Assembly (NCBI RefSeq): GCF_000714935.1
Contig: NZ_JMIR01000013.1
Span: forward strand, 62,001-126,000
Length of the DNA stretch: 64,000 nt
Source of the DNA: Tumebacillus flagellatus
GTDB taxonomy: Bacteria > Bacillota > Bacilli > Tumebacillales > Tumebacillaceae
Reading direction: 5' to 3'
This document shows positions 49,459-58,854 of this stretch, piece after piece (the stretch's first letter is position 1; each line of letters starts with the position of its first letter). The translations under genes and the position numbers were made by a program. The notes below the pieces were generated by a model. The model was not told the DNA's origin. It saw only the letters and a list, made by a program, of their open reading frames with translations, and searched no databases.

Positions 49459-51351
49459 TCAAGCGCGCTTTTGCTTCAGCGGCGCCATGCTTTTCACAAG
49501 TTCGACCACCGAGTCTGCGTTCAGCCCCACATGGTCGAGCAACTGCTGCGGATCGCCGTGTTCGATGAACAGGTCCGGCAGACCCATCGGGTAGATCTCC
49601 ATGCCGTAGATGCGCTGGAGCGCGTAGAATTCCATCACGGCGCTGCCCATGCCGCCGATCGTCGAGCCTTCCTCGATCGTCACGATGCGCATCCCCTGCT
49701 TGGCGAGGTCGAGCAGCAGTTCCTCATCGAGCGGTTTGACGAAGCGCATGTTGACGACTTTCGCGTCGATGCCGCTCTCGTGCAGCACATCGGCGGCCTT
49801 CTCCGCCACTTGCACCATCGAACCGAGCGCGAGGATGGCGATGTCCTTGCCTTCGCGAACCGTTTCCGACTTGCCGATCGGCAGCATCTTGAAGTCAGCG
49901 TCCATCGCAACGCCGACACCGCCGCCGCGCGGGTACCGCATCGCAATCGGGCCGTTGTGGTTGACCCCGGTGTAGAGCATGTGGCGGAATTCGTTCTCGT
50001 CCTTCGGCGCCATGATCGTGAAGTTCGGAACGCAGCGAAGGAACGCGATGTCAAACGCCCCTTGGTGCGTTTCACCGTCGTTGCCGACCAGACCGGCGCG
50101 GTCGATGGCGATCGTCACCGGCAAGTTCTGAATCGCGATGTCGTGAATCGCTTGGTCGTACGCGCGTTGCAAGAACGTCGAGTAGATCGCGAGCACCGGT
50201 TTCTTGCCGCCGCACGCAAGCCCTGCGGCAAACGTCGCCGAGTGCTGTTCGGCGATCCCCACGTCAAAGCAGCGCTCCGGGAACGCCTCTTGGAACTTGA
50301 TCAGACCGGAACCCGGCAGCATCGCCGGCGTGATCGCGACGAGATCCGGGTCGCGCTTCGCCAACTCGATCATCGTCTCGGCAAACAGGTTCGGGTACTG
50401 CGGCGGTGCCGGTTTGACCACTTTCGGCGTATCGCCTTTGACGACGTTAAAGCCCTTGGAGACGGAGTGCATCTTATCCGGGGCGTCGGCTGCGACCGCG
50501 TAGCCTTTGCCCTTTTGCGTGACGACATGCAACAGTACCGGACCTTTGGTTTTTTTCGCGCGTTGCATGTAGGTCAAGAGCGTCGGCAGGTCGTGACCGT
50601 TGATCGGACCGAGGTACGTAAAACCGAATTCCTCAAACAGCATGCCCGGCACGATGAAGGACTTAAACGAGTCCTTGAAACGGTCGATCAAGCGGGTGGT
50701 TTTATCCCCCAAGTCGCCGAACTTGTGCAGAAAGTTCACGACGTCCTTCTTAAACGACGAGTACGTCGGATCGACGCGCAGTTTGGTCAGGTAGTTGGAA
50801 ATCGCCCCGACGTTCGGCGCGATCGACATCTCGTTGTCGTTGAGCACGACGAGCATGTCGGTTCCCACGTGCCCGGCGTGATTAAGCGCTTCAAACGCCA
50901 TGCCGCCGGTCATCGAGCCGTCGCCGATCACGGCGATGACTTTGTGGTCTTCGCCCGCGATGTCTCGCGCCGTCGCGTAGCCCATCGCAGCCGAAATCGA
51001 CGTGGAAGCATGCCCGACGTCGAACATGTCGTGCTCCGATTCGGAGCGCTTCGGGAAGCCGGCCATCCCCTTGAACTTGCGCAGGGACGGGAAGAGATGC
51101 TTGCGTCCGGTCAAGATCTTATGCACGTACGCTTGGTGCCCGACGTCCCAGATGATCTTATCCTTGGGAGAGTCAAAAACCTGATGCAGCGCCAGCGTCA
51201 ATTCGACCGCGCCCAAGTTCGAGCCAAAGTGTCCCCCGGTCGTCGCCAAGTTCTCAATCAAAAACTGGCGAATCTCCTCGGCGAGCTGATTGAGTTGTTC
51301 CACCGACAAATTTTTTATATCAGAGGGGGTATTGATTTTGTCAAGAAGCAT
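49459..51351 (-). CDS. dxs: 1-deoxy-D-xylulose-5-phosphate synthase
   Basis: 630 residues, thiamine-diphosphate enzyme of the MEP isoprenoid pathway (pyruvate plus glyceraldehyde-3-phosphate). GGHFGSNLGAVELTLALHQV, the ThDP motif GDGSMTGGMAFEALNHAGH..., DMLVVLNDNEMSIAPNVG, FEEFGFTYLGPINGHD, then the transketolase central part with GIAEQHSATFAAGLA and AIYSTFLQRAYDQ. ATG 51351 after GAGGCGG; the frame upstream to 51393 has no site. Full length. Confidence 0.98.
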   Translation of the reverse strand: MLLDKINTPSDIKNLSVEQLNQLAEEIRQFLIENLATTGGHFGSNLGAVELTLALHQVFDSPKDKIIWDVGHQAYVHKILTGRKHLFPSLRKFKGMAGFPKRSESEHDMFDVGHASTSISAAMGYATARDIAGEDHKVIAVIGDGSMTGGMAFEALNHAGHVGTDMLVVLNDNEMSIAPNVGAISNYLTKLRVDPTYSSFKKDVVNFLHKFGDLGDKTTRLIDRFKDSFKSFIVPGMLFEEFGFTYLGPINGHDLPTLLTYMQRAKKTKGPVLLHVVTQKGKGYAVAADAPDKMHSVSKGFNVVKGDTPKVVKPAPPQYPNLFAETMIELAKRDPDLVAITPAMLPGSGLIKFQEAFPERCFDVGIAEQHSATFAAGLACGGKKPVLAIYSTFLQRAYDQAIHDIAIQNLPVTIAIDRAGLVGNDGETHQGAFDIAFLRCVPNFTIMAPKDENEFRHMLYTGVNHNGPIAMRYPRGGGVGVAMDADFKMLPIGKSETVREGKDIAILALGSMVQVAEKAADVLHESGIDAKVVNMRFVKPLDEELLLDLAKQGMRIVTIEEGSTIGGMGSAVMEFYALQRIYGMEIYPMGLPDLFIEHGDPQQLLDHVGLNADSVVELVKSMAPLKQKRA

Positions 51352-51548
51352 GTGTACCGCCTCACTTCGTGATTGTTCAAAACTTGAAGTCAAAAAAAGT
51401 CACTCGTAGTAACCATTGTATCACAGCAAGGCTTTACCTTACCATCCTTTTGTCTTAGAGAGAGTGTACCGCTCCCTCCCTGTTCTTGCAACTTCCATCC
51501 TATTGCCGCCCCTGTAAAAAAGTGCCGTTTCCTATAGTCTGCACCAAA

Positions 51549-51580
51549 AAGGAGGAAAGCCATCGGCCTTCCTCCTCTTT
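51549..51580 (-). terminator. Terminator after the propeller/cyclase-like gene
   Basis: AGGAGGAAAGCC and GGCCTTCCTCCT arms around ATC; A/T-rich flanks. Serves the operon that ends at 51604. Confidence 0.8.
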
Positions 51581-51603
51581 CTGCTGCTTGTTCGGTTGTT
51601 TGT

Positions 51604-54465
51604 CTAGTCGCGCAGAGTAACGGACAGCGAGCCGTCCCAATCGAGCGCGACCCCGGTGCGGCGGTATTCGTCGCTTTGGTAGAAATACAACCGGGCGATC
51701 AAGTCTTGCGGGTTGCGGCGCATCACTTCCACGAACCGCTCTCGGGCGTCGTAGAAGCGGCCGTGTGTGAAGAACATCACGCCTTCTTCAAACAGCGGTT
51801 TCGTTTCCGATTTCAACAGGCGCGCGGCTTTGTCGTCCGCATCAAACAGATCGTACAACTCCAACACCCGGCCCTCGACGGCGATCTTGCCGATGTAGCG
51901 GGCGTTCGGTTTCTGCTCCGAAACGTCGCTTTCGTACGTCGATTTCGTCGTCAAGAGCGTCACTTGGAAGTGATCGGTCAACAGCTCCAGCGTCCCGGTC
52001 AAGATCACTTGCTCGGAGATCAGCGCCGAATCCAAGCGGTCGTCCGCTCCGATCACGCCCAACGTGATGTCCCCTCGGTGGATGCCGATGCCGACCGGCA
52101 CTTCGAAGCGGTTGCACATCTTGACCGCCGCGGCGTATGCGTTTGCAGCGTTTTCCGGGAACAGGGCGATCACGCCCGCTTCAAGGAATTTGGCGATCAT
52201 CCCGCCGTGGTCTTTGACCGCTTTGGAGACGTGGACGAGGAAGCGGTTGTTGAGCAGGTCGTACGACGCTTGCGGGTCGTGGTTGACCCCTTGGCGGAAG
52301 TCGCGGATGTTGATCACGAGCACCGACATGTTTTGGAGCACTTTTTGGTCGCCAAGGTCGAGCGAGATGATGTCTTTGCCCAGATAAGTTTCAAGATTTT
52401 CCGGGAAATACCGCTTGTAGGCGTCGCGGAGTTCTTTGTTTTTCTCAATGCTTTCTTGGATGGAGGCGGCCATCTCGTTGAACTGCCGCCCGAGCTCCCC
52501 GACTTGGTCTTGGGAGTTGTCTTCAATCCACGTGCTGCGCTTTTCTTCGGGGTTGGCGCGCAATTGGGAGACGCTTTCTTTGAGCAAAGTGATGCGCCGC
52601 AATTGCAGCCAGGTGACCAGCAAGATCACACCGAGGATCAACAACGTGAACCCGGTGACGATGATGACCGTCGTGATTTCGGTGTACCACGTTTGTTGGT
52701 CGGAACTGTACGTGTTCACGCCCGCTTCGAAGACGCCGACCATCTTGGTTTTGTCTGAGTGGTCAAACAACGGCCCCAGCGCAAACAGCCACGTACCGTC
52801 TTCGTCGGTGGACTTGCAGGTGATAATCTTGCGCTCTTGCAAATGGGGCGTCAGAAGTTGTTTGTCGACATCCTCGTAGATGTCCTGCTCCGGGTTGTAC
52901 ATCTTGCAAGAGTTCAGGTCGTCCGCGTCTGTAGTCAGTTGGAACGATTCGAACATCCGCACATCGTTGTCGTCCTCGAATACGCTGTAGGCGCGGTCGT
53001 TCTTGACTTTGTGCACCATCAGGTAGTAGCGGCCGTCGCGTTCTTCGGCTTTGACATCGGAGAAGAGCGCTTGGTAGCCTTCGCCCATGTAGTCGCGGGG
53101 CGAGAGGATTTTTTGCAGTTGCTCGGGGTGGACGAGGTTCTGTGCGTCCTTGACCACGTACTCCATCGAGCGGCGGACTTCGGAATCGCTGATCTCTTTG
53201 AATTCCACTTGAATGATGGTGGAGAGTCCGAGCATGCAGACGGCGATGATCGGGAAGAGGATGAACACCTGCTTGAGTATGATCGACTTCGGCATGATGT
53301 CCACGTAGAGCGTTTTGCACAGCCAGAGGAACATGAACGCCAAGACCGCAAGCGCCGCCCAGTACGCCCATTGCTCGATCACCACGCGGTCTGAATACTT
53401 CAGCATGTGCACGTCGGCGCCGTCCGCGCTGACCAAAAGCACATGATCTTCAAAGATCACCATCGCCACCCCGTCCGGTGCGACGGTAAGCCTGTTGAAG
53501 GCGAGGTCGTTGCGGTGTTTGCCTGCGATCTTGAGACCGAGTTTGTTTTCCGCTTGTTCGACGGTGAGCACGGTCTTCACGCCGTCCGGTTGGTTCGGGT
53601 CGAGTTGCTTGATGCTTTTGCCGTAAGGGTCGAGGAACCAGACGTTTTTTTGCGCGTCTTGCTGGATGCTCTCGGCGTACGTTTCGTCTCCCGCCACCGC
53701 GTTGGACAGCGGGTACAGCGGCACGCCGCCGGGCTTGTAGACCGTCCCTTGCATGGTGGCGTAGACCATCGAGTCCGGTTTGTCGCCGATCACTTCGGAG
53801 ATGTAGAGGTTTGCCGGCACGTCCATTTGGTAGAGCGTTTTGAATTGGTGGATCGTCTCGTCAAACTTGTTCCATTTCATGATGCCGCTGTCTTCGTTGA
53901 TGAACATCAGGTGCGTTTTGCTCATCTGAAGGCCTTTGATCGTGCCGGAACGGAGAGCGCCTGTTTTTTTGCTGTCGTATTTCTGGATGTAGACGCCCCA
54001 GTCGCGGTCGAGTTGGCCGTCCGCGGTGTAGTGGCAGAGCACTTCATACTTCAAAGTCAGAGCTTTGTCGTCCATGACTTGGAGGTAGGTGTAGAGCCCG
54101 CCGTTGTGGTCGGCGGTGGCGTCGGCGAACTTCAAATAGTAGAGATCGTCCTGTTGGGTGTCCGCGTTGAACTTGTCCGGAGAGTCCAGCGTGGGAGTCA
54201 GATCGGCCAGGTCGCTGACTTGCGGCACGTCGATGTCGTACTGCCAGGTGCCGTTGCGGTCGAACTTGATCAACTCGCGCTTGGAGTTGGAGATGACGTA
54301 GAGCCAGTCGGTGTCGGCCACGACGCGTGTGGGGTTGTCGAGAACCACTTTGTTCTCCCACGGCTGTTTGGTGTAGAAATCGTTCTCCCACCAGAGACCG
54401 AACGAGAGAAGCGCCATCGCGAGCAGCAACAGGGATACGCGCCATCTGTAACGTTTGCGTTTCAT
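51604..54465 (-). CDS. membrane receptor: beta-propeller plus HAMP plus degenerate class III cyclase domain
   Basis: 953 residues. TM1 (WRVSLLLLAMALLSFGLWW); extracytoplasmic NHL/YncE-like repeats (residues about 30-390); TM2 (WAYWAALAVLAFMFLWLCKT), TM3 (QVFILFPIIAVCMLGLSTI); a second sensory part with EFKEISDSEVRRSMEYVVKD; TM4 (VIIVTGFTLLILGVILLVTW), HAMP-like linker; class III cyclase domain about 690-860 (VLVINIRDFRQGVNHDPQAS, VPVGIGIHRGDITLGVIG) and a TPR-like end. The two metal-binding Asp positions read Asn (INIRDF) and are missing (LEAGVIALFP), so it is probably a non-catalytic signalling domain. ATG 54465 overlaps the upstream stop (ATGA). Confidence 0.78.
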   Translation of the reverse strand: MKRKRYRWRVSLLLLAMALLSFGLWWENDFYTKQPWENKVVLDNPTRVVADTDWLYVISNSKRELIKFDRNGTWQYDIDVPQVSDLADLTPTLDSPDKFNADTQQDDLYYLKFADATADHNGGLYTYLQVMDDKALTLKYEVLCHYTADGQLDRDWGVYIQKYDSKKTGALRSGTIKGLQMSKTHLMFINEDSGIMKWNKFDETIHQFKTLYQMDVPANLYISEVIGDKPDSMVYATMQGTVYKPGGVPLYPLSNAVAGDETYAESIQQDAQKNVWFLDPYGKSIKQLDPNQPDGVKTVLTVEQAENKLGLKIAGKHRNDLAFNRLTVAPDGVAMVIFEDHVLLVSADGADVHMLKYSDRVVIEQWAYWAALAVLAFMFLWLCKTLYVDIMPKSIILKQVFILFPIIAVCMLGLSTIIQVEFKEISDSEVRRSMEYVVKDAQNLVHPEQLQKILSPRDYMGEGYQALFSDVKAEERDGRYYLMVHKVKNDRAYSVFEDDNDVRMFESFQLTTDADDLNSCKMYNPEQDIYEDVDKQLLTPHLQERKIITCKSTDEDGTWLFALGPLFDHSDKTKMVGVFEAGVNTYSSDQQTWYTEITTVIIVTGFTLLILGVILLVTWLQLRRITLLKESVSQLRANPEEKRSTWIEDNSQDQVGELGRQFNEMAASIQESIEKNKELRDAYKRYFPENLETYLGKDIISLDLGDQKVLQNMSVLVINIRDFRQGVNHDPQASYDLLNNRFLVHVSKAVKDHGGMIAKFLEAGVIALFPENAANAYAAAVKMCNRFEVPVGIGIHRGDITLGVIGADDRLDSALISEQVILTGTLELLTDHFQVTLLTTKSTYESDVSEQKPNARYIGKIAVEGRVLELYDLFDADDKAARLLKSETKPLFEEGVMFFTHGRFYDARERFVEVMRRNPQDLIARLYFYQSDEYRRTGVALDWDGSLSVTLRD

Positions 54466-56573
54466 CGATTCACCTCCGCAGGAAGAGCTTTGACATCGAT
54501 CGATTCGGTCGGTTCGTCCCAAGAGACGTCAAATCCGAACGCTTCGACGAGCAGGCGCAGCGGCACATAGGTGCGCTGAGCCAAGAGGACGGGGGAGACG
54601 TCGAGGGTTTTCGGCTCCCCGTTGACTCCGTACGAGTTTTTGCCGATCCAAGCGACGACGGTGCGCCCTCGGTATTCCACGCGCACCATCTGTTCAGCGT
54701 CGTCCCAATCGACCGTCGCGCCGAAGCCTTCGAGCAGAGCGCGAATCGGCACCATCGTCGTTCCGTTCAAGCGCAGGAGCGGCGCGGTGAGGTTGAAGTC
54801 GATCGACTTGGAGATCAGCCGCTCGACCGGGAGGATTTCGAGTGCGGCGTTGCCGGGGGGTCCGCCGGAGTTGCCGCCCTGCTGTCCGGTGATTTGTTGT
54901 TGAATCTGAGCGGCAATTTGAGCGATGGCGTCCAGTTCCGCCTGCGAGTAGCGGCCCTTCTCGACCGCTTCGACCGCTTCGATGGTCTGCTTGTGCAATC
55001 CGGCTAGCTCAGGGCTCGGTTGCGGCTGCTGTCCCTGCACGCTCTCCGCTTCGTACTTTTGCAAAAAAAGCACTGCCTTCGCCGCATCGACCCGCCGCTT
55101 CATTGCATCGCCCAACAACGGTTGCAAATCGTTTACGCCCGCTTGGTTGTCCTCTGCCTGATACGCTTCGATCATCGCTTGCAAAAAGTCGATGTCCTCC
55201 TGCGCGATCGTCTTCGCATCGGGGAGGTTTTGCTGTTCCGCTTTCAGCGCCGCCTGCGTCGTCACAACCGGCAACAACACCGCACCCGACGGCGTCTGCC
55301 CCGCCGGAAGTTGCGTTACAGCCGCCTGCAAGTTCGCCTGCGCTTGCTTTACTTGACTTTGCAAAGAGTCGATACGCGCTTGCCGATCTTCTTGACGCAA
55401 CGCGCCGCGCTTGGCGTTGTTGTCGGTGATCTGCGCAAAAATCAGGTTGTAGACCTCCGTCTGCCCCGTTAACTTCGCGGTTTCCTGCGCTTTGCGCAGT
55501 TTGAGATTCTGATCTTTCAACGCATCTTGCGTCGCCGTGTGCGCCGCTTGTTTCAGTTCCTCTTGCGCCTTCGGATCGGTCGTCAATGCCACTTGTTGCT
55601 GAAGCAGCGCTTGCCGCACGTCTTCCAAGTTCTGCGCTGCCGTCGCGACTTCCAAAAGCAGATTGGCTGCTTTTTGCGATTGCGAAGCGGTGATCGCCGA
55701 TTGCAGGTCTTTGAGCTTCGCGGTCAGCGTGTCTTGCGCCGTGATCAAGTCGTTTTTTTTGATCTGCACGTCAAACTTCTGCAACTGCGCGGTCAAGTCG
55801 TTCACCTGAGTTTGCAACGCTTGAATTTGCGCCGTGTTGCCCGCGCTCTGGGCTGCGGCAAGGTTCGACTTCGCCGCGTCCAATTGAGCTTGCAGATTTT
55901 GTCGCTGGGTTTGCTGCGCTTTTTGCAAATCGGTCGGTACGGCGGACGCGGGATCGGCTTGTTTTTCCAGCGCTTGCAACGCTTCCGTCCCCTGCCCGTT
56001 TTGCACCGCCGTCAAAAAATCAAGCTGCGCCTGCAAACTCGCCGTCTCCAGCGCCGTCTGATACAGCTGCGACTCCGGTTTGCTGTCCGCTTCCTGTTTC
56101 TTGGCGTCGAGCTTGGTTTGCGCGTCCTCGATCGCCGCTTTCAGGTCGGCCGGCTTCAGGAAACAGTCGATGTGCGGCTTCCCCTGTTGCAGCGTGATCG
56201 AGAACTGAATCTGCAAGTTGTCGATGTCGTCAAACGAGACGGGGACGCTGTCTTTGCCTTTGAAAAGCGCGTTGACGTCGTTCGCCTTGCCGATGTTCAT
56301 CCACGCGCCGCCCGCAAATTCAGACCGGTAGTAGACGCCTTGGCCGGATGATTGCATCGTGGCTTTGGCGGCGGCAAAAACGCCCTTGGTCAGCGCTTCT
56401 TTTTGCACGAGATACGTGCCGATCAACAACGTGCCGGGCGCGATTTGCGCCGCGCCGGGACGGGTGGCTAGCACAGCGGCAGCCTGAGCGGAAGGCGGTG
56501 CGGCGGCCGTGGCGACGAGCCCGGAAGCCAGTACGAAGGAGAGCAAGAGATGTCGGGCGGGACGAAGGGACAC
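54462..56573 (-). CDS. secreted coiled-coil protein with copper-amine-oxidase N-like stalk domain
   Basis: 703 residues. Signal peptide (LLLSFVLASGLVATAAAPPS...). An N-terminal domain of about 150 residues (PGTLLIGTYLVQKEALTKGV, SVPVSFDDIDNLQIQFSITL), then some 350 residues of Gln/Ala-rich coiled coil (LQKAQQTQRQNLQAQLDAAK, LQTQVNDLTAQLQKFDVQIK), then a stalk domain (NFNLTAPLLRLNGTTMVPIR, LLEGFGATVDWDDAEQMVRV; RTYVPLRLLVEAFGFDVSWD). GTG 56573 after GAGAGGAG. Translationally coupled to the receptor downstream. Likely a long wall-anchored partner of the receptor or of the TolC-like protein upstream. Confidence 0.72.
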   Translation of the reverse strand: MSLRPARHLLLSFVLASGLVATAAAPPSAQAAAVLATRPGAAQIAPGTLLIGTYLVQKEALTKGVFAAAKATMQSSGQGVYYRSEFAGGAWMNIGKANDVNALFKGKDSVPVSFDDIDNLQIQFSITLQQGKPHIDCFLKPADLKAAIEDAQTKLDAKKQEADSKPESQLYQTALETASLQAQLDFLTAVQNGQGTEALQALEKQADPASAVPTDLQKAQQTQRQNLQAQLDAAKSNLAAAQSAGNTAQIQALQTQVNDLTAQLQKFDVQIKKNDLITAQDTLTAKLKDLQSAITASQSQKAANLLLEVATAAQNLEDVRQALLQQQVALTTDPKAQEELKQAAHTATQDALKDQNLKLRKAQETAKLTGQTEVYNLIFAQITDNNAKRGALRQEDRQARIDSLQSQVKQAQANLQAAVTQLPAGQTPSGAVLLPVVTTQAALKAEQQNLPDAKTIAQEDIDFLQAMIEAYQAEDNQAGVNDLQPLLGDAMKRRVDAAKAVLFLQKYEAESVQGQQPQPSPELAGLHKQTIEAVEAVEKGRYSQAELDAIAQIAAQIQQQITGQQGGNSGGPPGNAALEILPVERLISKSIDFNLTAPLLRLNGTTMVPIRALLEGFGATVDWDDAEQMVRVEYRGRTVVAWIGKNSYGVNGEPKTLDVSPVLLAQRTYVPLRLLVEAFGFDVSWDEPTESIDVKALPAEVNR

Positions 56574-56618
56574 AGGGGTGGGCTCCTCTCTTGGGATTGA
56601 GGTTCAAGAACTTGAGGT

Positions 56619-58334
56619 TTACGAATCGGTGGACAGCGTCAGGTCTCCGGACGGTGCGTAGCCGCTCAAGTCCGCGACGGCGATCTGCTTGTCTCCGTTG
56701 TACAGCACGAGTTGCAACAAACTCGGGTCTTGGAAGACGAGGTCGAGGTGGGTGATCGAGCTGTTGACCGGCGTTTTGGCGCCGATCGGTTGCCCGCCGT
56801 TCTTAAAGCGCAGGGCGAAGTGCGTCGCTTGCGAGCCGTCCGCCAGCTGCAGTTTGAACGACGAGGTCATGCCGGACGCGACCGCTTCAATCCGCCAGAC
56901 GCCAAGCGATTTCGGCGCGGGAGGCTCGGGTTTGAACGCTTCCGTCCCCGTCTCCCCTGCCGCTTTCGGCACGCCGGAGATGTAGGGCAGCGCGCCGCCC
57001 GCCTCAAGGTTGAAGTTCGAGAGCGCAGACTTGTACGCAACATAGGAAGACAGCGTCGCGGTCTGCGCTTGCTCGTAGGCCGCTTGCAATTTGTCGACAT
57101 CGTCTTGGGTGAGTTGCCCGAATTTCAGCTTGCCGGACGCGCTCTCCACGCTGTTCTTGGCGGTGGCTTCCGTTTGCAGTGCGAGCAGGTAGTCCGCTTC
57201 TGCCTGTTTGGCGGTCAAGTACAACGATTTGACCTTGCCTGCCAATTTGTTTTGGGTGTCGGCTTGCTTGAGTTTGGCTTTATCCAGATCGAGCAGCGCC
57301 ATCGGCAACGACGAGGAGAGGTCCTCAAAGTAGCGGTCGTCTTGGTACTCGCCTTGAAGCTCGACTTTGTCCACGATCTTGAGAAATGGAAACGACAGCG
57401 CCAACACGAGGGCTTTTCCTTTCCAGCGGTTTTTCAGCGACGCGATCAACTCGTCGTACTTGGAGAGAAATGAATTGTAGTCCGGCGCGTTCGGCGATTG
57501 GTACATCGCCGCCAACAGCGCGGTCGCATCGGAGCCGAACTTGCTCTGATAGAGGCTGCGGATGATGTTCGCTTTGGTCTGCGCCAAATTGGCCGCTTCC
57601 GTGTCTTGAAACAGGTCGTAGTCGGACTTTTTCGCCGACTCGTACATCCGCCACATCGTGTCTTGCGTGAGGTCGGCGTACACGCGGGGCAAGTCGAAGC
57701 GGTAGTCGCCGTCGAGATCTCGCCCGAGCAGTTGGCCTAGCGCCAAACGGCTTGATTTAAAGGAAAGCTGCGCCGTCTGCAGGTTGGTTTTGGCCTGTTC
57801 GACCAGCGCCTGCGCCGCTTGGACATCGTCGGCGGTCGCATAGCCGAATCGTTGCTTGGCGACCAGATCGTCCGCTTTCTTCTGCGCTTTCTTGAGCGCG
57901 GCATCGGCGTTGTCGGCGGCGACTTGCATCTGGTACGCAGTCATGTACGCCTGTTCGGTCTGGACTTGGGTCTGGCGTATCTTATCATCGAGTTGATGTT
58001 GGAGTTTTTTCTTGTTCAGCATGGCTTGCGGGACTTTCAGGCCGAGATCGATGTCGCGGCTCATGCTGTGTTCCTTGGCTTTGTTGGAATTGTCCTTCTC
58101 GTCTTGGTTGCGCAAGGTTTGATACGCTTGCGCCAGATCAAAATCCGCCTGTTGCAGCTGGACGAGTTTCATCGAGTTGATGTCGGCGCTCGCTTGGACG
58201 CTTCTTTGGATGGCGTCGGAGAGCGAGATCCGTTCCGCCGCCTGTGCAGGGCGTGCGAATCCAAGGGGTTGCAGGGTCAAAACCCCCAGCAACACGAGGT
58301 GAACGACAGCCGAGGAACGGCGGCGTAGCAACAT
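56619..58334 (-). CDS. secreted TolC-like (outer-membrane-factor-fold) helical protein
   Basis: 571 residues from ATG 58334 (site GGAGAG). Signal peptide VVHLVLLGVLTLQPLGFARP...AQA. Two repeated long-helix blocks of the outer-membrane efflux protein type: ISLSDAIQRSVQASADINSM, QVQTEQAYMTAYQMQVAADN, RFGYATADDVQAAQALVEQA, SSRLALGQLLGRDLDGDYRF; then VKSLYLTAKQAEADYLLALQ, KLKFGQLTQDDVDKLQAAYE. A C-terminal beta domain follows. The fold is unusual in an organism without outer membrane. Probably the head of the operon with the coiled-coil and receptor genes. Confidence 0.7.
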   Translation of the reverse strand: MLLRRRSSAVVHLVLLGVLTLQPLGFARPAQAAERISLSDAIQRSVQASADINSMKLVQLQQADFDLAQAYQTLRNQDEKDNSNKAKEHSMSRDIDLGLKVPQAMLNKKKLQHQLDDKIRQTQVQTEQAYMTAYQMQVAADNADAALKKAQKKADDLVAKQRFGYATADDVQAAQALVEQAKTNLQTAQLSFKSSRLALGQLLGRDLDGDYRFDLPRVYADLTQDTMWRMYESAKKSDYDLFQDTEAANLAQTKANIIRSLYQSKFGSDATALLAAMYQSPNAPDYNSFLSKYDELIASLKNRWKGKALVLALSFPFLKIVDKVELQGEYQDDRYFEDLSSSLPMALLDLDKAKLKQADTQNKLAGKVKSLYLTAKQAEADYLLALQTEATAKNSVESASGKLKFGQLTQDDVDKLQAAYEQAQTATLSSYVAYKSALSNFNLEAGGALPYISGVPKAAGETGTEAFKPEPPAPKSLGVWRIEAVASGMTSSFKLQLADGSQATHFALRFKNGGQPIGAKTPVNSSITHLDLVFQDPSLLQLVLYNGDKQIAVADLSGYAPSGDLTLSTDS

Positions 58335-58462
58335 TTGGAATCTCTCCTTTAACACTCATTTCAAGTTCATCTTACTATAGTTTCAGGGATTGTGGTACAG
58401 TTAGAAAAGAAGCAACGTGAACCTGATTTGCCACACAAATGGCAGATGCGAAGGGATGAGAA

Positions 58463-58852
58463 ATGATGGGAATCGCAGTGTGCGGAGGAGCGCAACTGCA
58501 ATGCAGTTTCGGCACAGCTCCTGCCAATTTAATGGTCCTCCCCAACAACAAATGCCTCACGTCGCAACCGCTTGCGACGATCATGGATAATAAACCGTTT
58601 GTGAACATCTTGCCGTTTGCGATGTGCCAGTCGATGGCCAACCCCGCCGTGGCCTCCGCGACGGCGGCGGCGATGGGGGCGCTCACGCCGATGCCGTGCA
58701 CGCCGATGACGGCCGCTCCGTGGGCACCGGGCTCCCCGACGGTGATGATCGGCAACATGCCGGCGCTGAACAACTCGTCGAAGTTGATGTGCAGTTTCGG
58801 CGGCGTGATCCAGTTGACGAACCCCGGCCAACAAACGATTCAGGTGCCGTAA
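58463..58852 (+). CDS. PAAR-like DUF4280 spike-tip protein
   Basis: 129 residues: MGIAVCGGAQLQCSFGTAPA, NLMVLPNNKCLTSQPLATIM, FVNILPFAMCQSMANPAVAS, ALTPMPCTPMTAAPWAPGSP, LMCSFGGVIQLTNPGQ. Cys-rich PAAR-like fold typical of DUF4280, found in contractile injection systems and toxin loci, where it sharpens the VgrG-like spike and can carry effectors. ATG 58463 after AAGGGATGAG. The MORN-repeat gene starts 2 bases after its stop. Divergent from the TolC-like gene. Confidence 0.85.
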   Translation: MMGIAVCGGAQLQCSFGTAPANLMVLPNNKCLTSQPLATIMDNKPFVNILPFAMCQSMANPAVASATAAAMGALTPMPCTPMTAAPWAPGSPTVMIGNMPALNNSSKLMCSFGGVIQLTNPGQQTIQVP

Positions 58853-58854
58853 CG

